Source of the DNA: Chara braunii
Lineage: Eukaryota > Streptophyta > Charophyceae > Charales > Characeae
Direction of reading: 5' to 3'
Assembly (NCBI GenBank): GCA_003427395.1
Contig: BFEA01000020.1
Span: 156,893 to 180,282, forward strand
DNA: 23,390 bases
Shown: one piece after another, positions 9,491 through 17,840 of the stretch
Layout: the number at the start of each line of letters is the position of its first letter
How positions within the stretch are numbered: the first letter of the stretch is position 1
Made by a program: the position numbers and the translations under genes
The notes under the pieces: model-generated
What the model saw: the letters and a program-made list of their open reading frames with translations, nothing else
Told to the model about the DNA's origin: nothing
Database searches by the model: none

Positions 9491-10252
9491 ACCGCACATG
9501 AATCAGGACAACCTGATCTGACACGTGTGCGGGGACTAGGTAGCTGATTAGTCTTTATTGATTGATTAGAGCATACTAGTTAGCCCCCAAAGTCACGATT
9601 TTGACCTTACTACCAAAAATCAAAATTTGTTTCTTTTCTTGGATTTTGTTTTCTCGCTATTCTGCTGTGGAAAATCGCAATAGCGCAACATCTGAAATCT
9701 CCATTTTAGTTTTTCTTCTGAAAATTCGAAATTTCGTTGTTGAAAATCCGGAATATCCTTCTTTTCGAAAACTTCGATTTCCTGTTGCATTTCCCGTTAC
9801 TTAGAAATTCGGAATATCTTCTTTTTCGAAATTCGTTTTTTCTGAAAACGGTACGGGAAATCCCTCCTGCAGGTATTATTTTCCAAACTGCGAATATTCT
9901 CATCTGAGAAAATCCGAATGTTTGTCATTTCTTTTCGGATTTTTTTTTTTTTGCAGTTCTAGGATTCTGTTAGTCAGTTCTATAAATCATTTGCAGTCTG
10001 AAGTCGAAATTTTTTCTCTCATTGATCATTTCGCACTTCAAAGGAGGTTGGGAGACCTACTGAACTTGCAAAACTCGGGATTTTTTTTATTTCGAATTTT
10101 TTTTTGCAAAGTTCAAACTTTTCCTTTTTGATTAGTGGCTCTTTATCTGGGCGATTCTCCCCACCCACCCTCCCCACCTATGTTCTTGCCCCCTCTGGCC
10201 TTACGTTCTCTATCCATCTCCGGGTACCCCCTGCGACGACATTGGTGAGTTG
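9491..10252 (+). other. Element 2 untranslated leader, AT-rich
   Basis: No gene is supported. From about 9600 to 10130 the sequence is AT-rich, with T runs and a repeated GGAATATC-TTCTTTTTCGAAA type motif (near 9750 and 9811). Short open frames in this tract carry no domain. Confidence 0.6.
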
Positions 10253-10398
10253 CCACGTCAGCAGGCCACGTCACCAGGCCACGTCAGCAGACTACGTTAG
10301 CAGGACACGCCAGCAGACCACGTCAGCAGGCCACGTCAGCAGGACACGTCACCAGGCCACACCAGCCAACAGAGCAGGAAATACCACGTCAGCAGGCC
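10253..10398 (+). repeat. 13-bp tandem repeat with ACGTCA cores, just upstream of gag
   Basis: Units of the form CCACGTCAGCAGG repeat about ten times with decay. Seven units keep the intact ACGTCA core. CCACGTCA carries the ACGT core typical of plant bZIP sites. The array ends about 40 bp before the gag ATG, so it lies in the transcribed leader. Enhancer function is inference. Confidence 0.75.
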
Positions 10399-11236
10399 CC
10401 CGGCCTGGTATATGCTGTTGCGGTTACAAACAGTCGTCATGAACCAGAGGTCCAGAGAAGTAGACGAGGCCTATCAGGCCCGGATGCTGGCTTGGAGTAC
10501 TGAAACGAAGAAACGGGCAGATGACGCAGCAGCAGCAGCGAAGAAGAAGGCAGAGGATGCCGAGCAGGCATGTCTGCTGTCACTTGAACAACAGCGCCAG
10601 CATGACGAGGCAGCAGCAAGGGCTGCCGATGAAGAAAGAAACCAACGTCGTGAGAATATATTTAGCGGAGAGCAGACTTTGCTCACAATGGCAGCGGCAT
10701 GGCGGTCCGAGGCCGAGAATGGCAAGTTGGAGGATTGCGAAAACAAGATCGCTCTCCTCCTCTCGCATCTCACAGACCTTCTGGCAACCTGCATTACACA
10801 GCAGGAGGATATCCACAGCCTCGACGACTCGCTAGCTCAAGTACAAGGCCGCCTTCAGCAACTGAAGCAGCGACCTGACACCGCCCCCGATGCAAGCTCT
10901 TCCAATACCTCCGATCGCCTCGAAGCGTTGGAGATGGACGTCGGCTCCCTCAAGGACGGCGTGCAGTTACAGCAGACCGCAACGCAACAGTTGCAACAAC
11001 GGATCTGTACTACCGCCAATACCTCAAGTTCGGAACCGCGCGAGATAGCTCCAAAGTTTGACGGGCAGGAGATCTTCTGCGACTCGACGAAGACAGATCC
11101 GATTCCATGGTTCCGCAAGTTCGAGCTCACGCTGCAGCTACACAACGTCAAAGAACACAAGCACCACGCATACTTGTACTCTCGCTCAGGGGGCGCGTGC
11201 CAGGCTTGGTTGGACAACCTCTTGTCCAATTATGGA

Positions 11237-11425
11237 GTGGTAGCTAACGACTTGCACACCAATCAGTTGGGATGATGTGAAGGCGGCGTGGCACAAGTGG
11301 TTCCAAGTCGAGCCGCCCGAGATCAAGGCTATGGACAAGCTGATGATCTTCGAGCAAGGCACGCTGCCTAGTACCGACTGGATCGTCGAGTACCAACGCT
11401 TGACGTCAGTCCCAAACATCCAGAT
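11237..11425 (+). repeat. Tandem duplication in gag, copy 1 (189 bp)
   Basis: It begins GTGGTAGCTAACG and ends CAAACATCCAGAT. The next base starts copy 2. The length is an exact multiple of three, and the copies differ at four positions. Confidence 0.95.
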
Positions 11426-11614
11426 GTGGTAGCTAACGACTTGCACACCAATTAGTTGGGATGATGTGAAGGCGGCGTGGCACAAGTGGTTCCAAGTCGA
11501 GCCGCCCGAGATCAAGGCTATGGACAAGCTGATGGTCTTCGAGCAAGGCACGCTGCCTAGTACCGACTGGATCGTCGAGTACCAATGCTTGACGTCAGTC
11601 CCAGACATCCAGAT
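11426..11614 (+). repeat. Tandem duplication in gag, copy 2 (189 bp)
   Basis: Same start as copy 1. The four differences are all C/T or G/A transitions, including CAG to TAG near 11454. Both copies carry the same gag frame defect, so that defect came before the duplication. Confidence 0.95.
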
Positions 11615-12115
11615 GGGCTTCAAAGCCATCCGCCACTATTTCATCTCAAGGTCATGTTCGGCATTAAGCAATGCCCTGACTCACGTCGAGGACACCTTGA
11701 CGACGACGATGGAACTTTTTGACAAGGCTGCGCAGATTATCATCACGAACAAGGAAGCTAAGAACCTGCGTTCGTCTGCGTCAGGCCCGAGCAGGGACCA
11801 GCATCGGCCAAGAGTGGCTGTGGTCGCGGCGGCAACGCCGTTTGACCAAACCAGCGAAGCTGTGTCTGCCAGTGGAGGGGACAGACTCGCAGCCGCCCGG
11901 GAAGGTGGCCGCCCTGGCAGAGGCCGAGGACGAGGCAAGACGAAGACACACACCGCATCTAGCCCCGGGCCCGGCGCAGCAGCTCCAGCCCCTTGGTCCC
12001 AATACGGCATCTCCGAGCAAGCATTCAAGGCGCGCACGAGATTCCACTATTGCCTATGGTGCAACAGTGATCTTCATCAGACACTGGCCTGCCCATTGAA
12101 AGGCAAGGGCAAACA

Positions 12116-12157
12116 GGGAAACTGAGCACCGCCGAGAGTGACTCGACAACACTCTCG
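12116..12157 (+). promoter_or_regulatory. Probable -1 ribosomal frameshift signal between gag and pol
   Basis: The heptamer G GGA AAC (12116-12122) is in the correct register with the gag frame and is directly followed by the gag stop TGA (12123-12125). Slipping back one base leads straight into the open pol frame. After a 10-nt spacer comes a perfect 8-bp hairpin: CGAGAGTG (12133-12140), a 9-nt loop, and CACTCTCG (12150-12157). The X-XXY-YYZ heptamer plus downstream stem is the standard layout for -1 frameshifting in retroviruses. Activity is not shown. Confidence 0.75.
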
Positions 12158-13130
12158 ACGCCTCCGGAATCAGTTTCTTCGCGAGTAACCGGCCTTCATT
12201 CCGAGGCGCATGCGGAAGTCGATAGTCCTCCTCTTCTACTTTCTTTTGAGGAATATGCTGCCCGACTCGTTCCTACGCTGGGTACTCAGGCTGAAGGACA
12301 AGAATTGTGTACGGTTTCTTCTCCGTTCGGCAGCGACGACATATCGTCTTCAAGTGGTTCTTCACGGGAATCAACGCGCGAGTTCAACATAGAGGTATTG
12401 GACCCGCTCACGTCTGAGGACTTTGCATGGCTTCCTCTCCCGACCACGACCCGCTTGTCGGGACCGCAATGTGCAGTAGTATGCGCTCATCTCCATACTT
12501 ACTTATCCTTCTATGCACCACCAACTTCGTTGACGGATGACGAAGTCGCGGTGGGGGACATCCTTGCGTATACTTCCAAGGTGGCCCGCGAGTTTCGCAC
12601 ATAGCGGTATGATGACAACAACGCACTGCTCATATATGTCCGCATTCAAGTTGGGCAAGCGTCCTGCAGCGCTTTGCTGGATAGCGGTGCGTCTCGCAAT
12701 TTCATGAGCCAATCCTTTATGCAAAGGGCTGGCCTTGGCGCACAAGTTCGGAGGAAGGCAAACCCGACGGCGATCAAGTTGGCGGATGGAAAGACGCAAC
12801 AACTTCTCGACCGTTACATCGAGGCCGTACCGGTTTATTTCGCACCTCATGCATGCGAACCGGTGACCTTTCATACTCTCGACATGGACTTCGACATCAT
12901 TCTGGGAATGCCTTGGCTTGCAAGTGCGGATCACACGGTCAACTTCCACCGGCGGACTCTTAGCGTTCGCGATGCCTTCGGCGCGGAAGTGGCGTGTACT
13001 ATTCCTTTACCGCACCCTTCAATTCGGTGCCAAGTGGTGACGGCCAAATCATTCAGGGCAACTTGCGCTTACGAGCCCGTTGCGGTAGCCGATGCTTCAC
13101 CCACGGACTTGTCTTCGGACCCCCGGGTGG
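12122..13130 (+). pseudogene. pol: Element 2 pol, part 1: aspartic protease
   Basis: The frame entered by the -1 shift at 12122 is open through a Ser/Thr-rich linker to TAG 12602-12604 (probably a former CAG), then continues through the protease. The active site reads LLDSGASRNFMS, with the catalytic Asp at 12680-12682, and the later motif is FDIILGMPW. Around 13120-13132 the reading frame changes by +1: upstream sense (SSDPRVV) and downstream sense ([11 protein letters not shown]) are in different frames, so one indel has occurred there. The protease would process Gag-Pol. Confidence 0.85.
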
Positions 13131-13775
13131 TGCGAGTTCGCCGACATCTTCGAGTCACCTACCGGTGTGGTGCCGGATCGGCCGATCTCTCACGAGATCA
13201 TTCTTGAGGCCGGTGCCGTGCCGCCGAAAGGTTGCATCTATCGCATGAGTGAGGAGGAGCTTGAGGTCCTCCGCGCACAACTCGACGATTTGTTGGCCAA
13301 GGGCTGGATCCGCCCTAGCAGCTCCCCATATGGAGCACCGGTTCTCTTCGTCCGGAAGAAGAACAAGGATCTACGATTGTGTATCGACTACCGCAAGCTC
13401 AACGCGCAAACCGTCAAGAATGCGGGGCCTCTTCCTCGCATCGACGATCTTCTTGAGCGATTGGGCGGCGCAAATTATTTTTCGAAGTTGGATTTGAAAT
13501 CGGGATATCATCAAATCTCGATCCGGCTGAACGATCGCTACAAGTCCGCGTTCAAGACGCGGTACGGGCATTTTGAGTGGGTGGTCATGCCTTTTGGCCC
13601 CACCAACGCCCCAGCGACCTTTCAAGCGACAATGACCAATGAGTTTCGTGCAATGTTGGACCGGTTCGTGCAGGTCTACTTAGACGATATTCTCGTCTAT
13701 AGCCGGTCATTGGAAAATCATCTTGGGCATCTTCGACGAGTGTTGGAGACGCTCTGCCGCGCCAAGTGCAAAGAC
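13131..13775 (+). pseudogene. pol: Element 2 pol, part 2: reverse transcriptase core
   Basis: RT motifs run in order: [43 protein letters not shown], the catalytic Asp in [22 protein letters not shown], and YLDD near 13677-13688 with both Asp residues intact. The motif before NAP has Pro where Leu is usual (FGPTNAP). Near 13772-13776 an extra base in an AAAGACC context throws the frame by +1, separating RT from RNase H. Confidence 0.88.
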
Positions 13776-14473
13776 CAACCGCGACAAGTGCGAATTTGTC
13801 CGGCAAGAGCTGGAATACTTGGGCCATTTTGTCACACCGGAGGGCATCAGTCCGCTATCGGACAAGATTCAAGCCATCCAAGAGTGGCCGGACCCTCGGA
13901 ACGTCAGGGATGCCCGTTCGTTCCTTGGCCTTGTCGGCTACTACCAGCGTTTTATCAAAGGCTACTCGAAGATCGCGGCCCACTTGACCAAGCTTCAATG
14001 CGAGGACCGACCGTTTGAATTCGGAGAGGAGGCGCGGGAATCATTTTTGGCTCTCAAAGCCGCGTTGTTATCAGCGGAGGTCTTGCGCATGTACGACCAA
14101 TTTTTGCCTACGCGCATCACTATGGATGCGTCAGGCTATGACATTGGTGCAGTCCTCGAGCAACATGATGGTGTGGAATGGCACCCGGTCGAGTATTTCA
14201 GCAAGAAAGTGCCCATCGTGCATTCCATTGACGATGCACGCAAGAAGGAGTTCCTCGCCTTCGTCCACGCGCTCAAGCGGTGGCGACACTTCCTCCTTGG
14301 TCGAAGCCAATTTCGATGGGTAACGGACAACAATCCGTTGGTCTTCTATAAGACCCAAAACACCGTCAACAGCACCATCGCTCGATGGATGACTTTCATC
14401 GACCAGTTCGACTTCTTTCCCGATCACATTCCCGGGAAGTCGAACCGTTTTGCGGATGCTCTTTCACGGCGTG
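13776..14473 (+). pseudogene. pol: Element 2 pol, part 3: RT connection and RNase H
   Basis: It picks up at [17 protein letters not shown], the normal continuation of RT, and runs through [19 protein letters not shown] into RNase H. Counting from a reference residue at 13723, the DEDD residues are D135, E176, D202 and D245, all present, the last within FADALSRR. Shortly after, near 14471-14474, a further indel moves the true sense into the next frame. The apparent end at 14517 is therefore an artefact of that shift. Confidence 0.88.
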
Positions 14474-14728
14474 GATCATTGTACCGCGGTCTACTCAACC
14501 TTCGAGATCGACAATGACCTGCGGAAGAGGTTCTTCCGCGGCTACCAAGCCGACCCCGAGTTCTGAGACAAGTACGCGAATTGCTCCTCTCCTAATCCAG
14601 CGCCTTCTCACTAATGGATCCAAGAGGGGTACTTGCTTGTCCACATGCGGGGGAAGGACCTTCTTTGCATACCGAGTGATCCTCACTTGCGTACACGGCT
14701 TCTTGGCGAGTTCCACGATGCTCCCGCT
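14474..14728 (+). pseudogene. pol: Element 2 pol, part 4: RNase H-integrase linker and start of the zinc finger
   Basis: In the frame starting at 14474 the linker reads DHCTAVYSTFEIDNDLRK and onward, with stops at TGA 14564-14566 (likely CGA to TGA, a CpG transition) and TAA 14612-14614. It ends LLGEFHDAPA, which supplies the first His of the integrase HHCC zinc finger (14714-14716). The coding sense stops at 14727, where the nested insertion begins; the second His and both Cys residues lie on the far side, from 21809. Confidence 0.85.
14724..14727 (+). repeat. Target-site duplication CCGC, left copy
   Basis: CCGC here and at 21809-21812 flank the inserted segment. Keeping only one copy joins the codons of the integrase without gain or loss of a base. 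A four-base match alone is weak; the frame restoration is the support. Confidence 0.65.
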
Positions 14729-15180
14729 GTCGAGCGCATCGGTTCGGCACCGCACAAGGCAGCGCGGGACCCTCCCGACCGCGTCACGTTGGAGTTGGCC
14801 TGAATCCTTCGTCGCGAACACATAATGGAGCTTTCGCAAGCCGCTCCGCTCGAGTGCGCCAGCCATACCTCTTGCGAGCCCCTACGACAAGATAGGGCGA
14901 GACACGACTTACCTCCACCTTACGGGAGTTGTCACCTCCCCTTCTGTGGGCGTATCCCCGCCGAGCTACCAGTCCACAATACGAAAGTTAATCAGCTGCA
15001 ATCTGAGGTCCCAAGCGCGACTCGTCGCTGGTCGACTAGGACGTATCCCACACGCAACGCGCACACCACTATAAAGAACATAAAAATAAAAACACATGCA
15101 TATATACAAACATATACAAAACGACAGAGGACAAACAACGCGACAACACTCCTAGTCCCTTAGTAGCCATCCCATAACTT
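14729..15180. other. Left end of the nested insertion
   Basis: A GC-rich stretch to about 15065 is followed by an A-rich tract with ATAAA and ACATATAC runs (15070-15125). No gene is supported, and no copy is seen at the right end of the insertion. Confidence 0.5.
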
Positions 15181-15561
15181 TCCGATGCGGAAATCGGATA
15201 GGCGTNGCGCGCGAGACTTTGTATAAAACCGCGCGGACGCAGGGCTAACTCATATCGATTCGCAATGCAAGCGTACGCAAGCGATTGCAATGATGGCGTA
15301 CTATGTAGTACCCATACTCATGCGGTCCTCGTTAATCTCGAGGGCCGCATTTGACACTCAAGTGTCGGCTGACATGCGCTTTGAGGGTTAATCTCTCGAC
15401 GTTGGACAACCGCCAAGTGCGGTTGAGAACCACACCCTCTTCTGCACCCTGCAGAGAGTGGGTGGTACACAGGTTCATACCTGTGGTGGCAATCGTCTCT
15501 TATTGCCCTGGAGACCAGCTCCATCATCTAGGGCCTGGAGAGAAGTCAAGGGGTTTGACTT
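15181..15561 (+). ncRNA. Chain of about eleven stem-loops, candidate structured RNA
   Basis: Stems by eye: TCCGAT/ATCGGA (15181-15198); GTACT/AGTAC (15298-15311); a 12-pair stem ATGCGGTCCTCG/CGAGGGCCGCAT with one T-G wobble (15320-15350); GACAC/GTGTC (15353-15366); TTGAG/CTCGA with one wobble (15381-15399); CAACCGC/GCGGTTG (15407-15425); a 14-pair stem with three bulges (15429-15466); CACAGGT/ACCTGTG (15468-15485); GGCAAT/ATTGCC (15488-15507); TGGAG/CTCCA (15509-15523); AAGTCAA/TTGACTT (15543-15561). Both wobbles are T-G on the plus strand, which favours a plus-strand RNA. TATAAAA lies at 15222-15228. No known RNA family was recognised. Confidence 0.4.
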
Positions 15562-16339
15562 TGACGGCTGCCATAGATTCTGACGTCCAACTATAAAAAA
15601 TTAACAAGCAACAACACTCATGTATCAAAATCAGAACTCAAGGTAAAATAAAAGAGGGGGAAACATAAACCCATCAGGTATGCAGATCGTGCGTCACATG
15701 GTTGTCATTCTCACTGCCTCCAAGGTATGACCCATATACCAAGCTCTAAAATACTAACTTGCATAAAACACAGGCACACACAATAGCCACATTGCGATAC
15801 ACCAATGTGGTCAACTTTACTGTTCCCTGTAACTCACACCACGCCTCACACACTCAAGCCCCAGTCATAGTTCAACTCTCCATAAATCTCATAAGTTCTT
15901 TATAATGGCCATTTAAAAAAAGTCCGGTTAAAGCCTCAAAGAAACATATCAATTCTCAGGGCTAAGGCAATCAAGTCGAGGTACAGGTGTAAACAAAGTT
16001 GTGTCGTGTGCCGACGAGTTGACGATCAACCAACCGACCTGTTATCAGTGATGACAGAATATGATCCTCGTAGGATCAAGCTGGAACTTGGTCAAAATCA
16101 TGAATCAAATGTCCAAGGAAGACCTGTATCATAAGACAGGTCAATGCCCAAACTAAATCGTCAATGCATGGAGATCAAAGCCCCATGACACATTCTCACT
16201 CAAGACTCTTCTGATAGCCAAGTCTAGGTCTATCTCTAGGTCAGTGCTTAAAGACAGGCAGACGTACGGCAGAATCTCCCCCATACAGAGTGGATCGCCA
16301 GAGTCGCCACTTGTCAAAATATAATCTATCTCCTCTAAA
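15562..16339. other. Stretch without recognised features
   Basis: No gene or clear repeat is visible. On the minus strand near 15744-15762, AGAGCTTGGTAT resembles the end of a plant primer-binding region, but there is no adjoining LTR end, so I make no call. Confidence 0.5.
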
Positions 16340-16900
16340 CTAAGAAAATTTCGGCAGCGCTTCCCGTAGGAAAAGTGTTTTTCCATAATTTATATCAGCC
16401 TAAATATGGAAACAAGAATAATCTTCAATCCTTCAAAGTCAAATTTTGTTTAACTCTCTGAATTAGCAAAAATTTAGGCAGCACTCCCTTTAGAAAAGGA
16501 GACTTCCCAAATTTTTACTAAGTCAGATATATAAAAATCAGACAAGTTGAACTTTTGAAAAGTTTGAGTTTTGACTAACTCCTTAGAGTTGCAGAAATTT
16601 CGGCAGCGCTTGCCGTAGAGAAAGTAGCTTTCCTAAATTTATACAAGGCTTAGTTCCGAATCTAAAATGACTTTGACTTCTCAAGGCCCAATTTTGTCTA
16701 ACTCCCTGAATTAGCAAAAATTTGGGCAGCACTCCCTTTAGAAAATGAGAATTCCCAGACTTTTACTAAGCCAAAAGTCTGACAAACTGAACTTTTGAAA
16801 AAACAAAATCTGACTAACTCCTTGGATTTTTAGAAATTTCGGCAGCGCTTCCCGTAGAGAAAGTGGCTTACCAAGATTTATACAAGACCAAGTATAATAA
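16340..16900. repeat. Array of about 120-bp units in an A-B-A-B-A pattern
   Basis: Five units are marked by GGCAGC at 16353, 16477, 16602, 16725 and 16841 (spacing 124, 125, 123, 116). Units 1, 3 and 5 carry TTTCGGCAGCGCTTCCCGTAG or a close variant; units 2 and 4 carry GGCAGCACTCCCTTTAGAAAA. Between units the phrase TGACTAACTCC or TCTAACTCC recurs. Unit 2 folds: AAAAATTT (16468-16475) pairs with AAATTTTT (16509-16516) around an inner CTCC/GGAG stem. No coding sense is visible. Confidence 0.8.
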
Positions 16901-17176
16901 AAGATCGCAGAAAATGCAGAAATTGATCTAAGTAAAAATAAACTTAGCTCAGAAAATGCAGGAATTGACACTAACTTCTATGGCTCTAGCACGTGGCGAG
17001 CATCTAAAGCAGCTACGTATCAAACTGAAACTCAGACTAAGTAGTAGCGTCAATCAGTCACATGCAGGCCAAACCACAAAGGTAAGTACTCTCACCATCC
17101 CAAGTCAACCTGGACAAACAATAGTTTGTAATCTTTCAGTGATTTATCCCTTTATACCCAGCTTACATAAGGCATA

Positions 17177-17840
17177 GAGCTAGACCACCCAAACTTATGG
17201 AACATGTCTAGCTCAGCCATGGAATATACACAAACACAGGGCACAACAACTTTTCTCTTCTTTGGGCATATGACTAGGGCACCCTAGTCGCCCTGAACTG
17301 TTTAAATATCCCAACTTTATATAATTGTCTGCACTTAGTCTTTTGAGGTAGCATATAACTGAACCGATCATCTTCAACTCAAGATTCAGTCTGCCCCTTC
17401 TTACCACATATTTATTCTTAATTAGTACTCTCTTCAGTTGGTGATAAGCTATACTCAGACCACCCAAACTTATGGAACCTGTCTGACTAGCCTGTTCATA
17501 GATAATATAATAATAGGATATAGCCAAGTTATACCCTTCAGGTTCCAGCATGTACGAGGCATTGGACCAAGGCCACCCAAACTTATGGAACTTGTCTGGT
17601 CCTTTGTCTGGTTCATTGTCTTAAAGCCAAAGCAAAAAGAAACTGAAAGAAACCCAAAGTAAGCAAGGCCGTCAGACTACCCAAACTTATGGATTTGACT
17701 GGCTCCTAAAAAGTCAACCGCAAGCAACCCTCACAAGTCAGAGCAGTCAGACTACCCAAACTTATGGATTTGACTGGCTCTCCACCCAATCCAAAAATAA
17801 ACACAGCACTTGGCCTTCCGAAACTTATGGAACTGGCCCA
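17177..17840. repeat. Six hairpins with a shared loop core and differing, complementary stems
   Basis: Each unit has the core AAACTTATGG (usually CCAAACTTATGGA) in a loop of 19-27 nt, closed by its own stem: GAGCTAGAC/GTCTAGCTC (17177-17214); TCAGAC/GTCTGA (17455-17486); GGACCA/TGGTCC (17564-17602); GTCA/TGAC plus GCC/GGC (17668-17703); CAGTCA/TGACTG plus GAG/CTC (17741-17780); GGCC/GGCC (17812-17838). In the first two the loop is exactly 20 nt; in the fourth and fifth it is 21 nt and identical. The stems vary together on both sides. Function is unknown. Confidence 0.75.

Larger units (their letters stand above)
10439..12125 (+). pseudogene. gag: Element 2 gag (frameshifted, with an internal duplication)
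   Basis: The ATG at 10439 is preferred over the in-frame ATG at 10412 because the coiled-coil, E/A/K-rich N-terminus follows it directly. The capsid-like region begins near 11040 (FDGQEIFCDS, PWFRKFELTLQL). The frame breaks near 11262 and stops at TGA 11273-11275; the true continuation (ISWDDVKAAWHKW) is in another frame. A 189-bp tandem duplication (11237-11614) then repeats this part, and its first copy runs into TAG just after the copy junction. From 11466 gag is open to TGA 12123-12125, through an RG-rich linker and a CCHC zinc knuckle (CLWC-x4-H-x4-C, near 12055-12098). As it stands it cannot make full-length Gag. Confidence 0.85.

Noticed and set aside
10104-10442. Frame with repeated H-V-S-R-T-R-type residues upstream of gag
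   Set aside because: It is a translation of the 13-bp DNA repeat array and lacks other support.
14728-14889. A possible 162-bp LTR ending TACGACA, like the right end of the insertion
   Set aside because: The last 162 bp of the insertion do not align with it beyond the final seven bases.
15744-15762. Minus-strand primer-binding-like sequence (AGAGCTTGGTAT)
   Set aside because: The match to the usual PBS is broken and no LTR end adjoins it.
16340-17840. CRISPR-like array
   Set aside because: Unit spacing is irregular or too long, the units have no constant repeat with unique spacers, and the setting is a eukaryotic retrotransposon.
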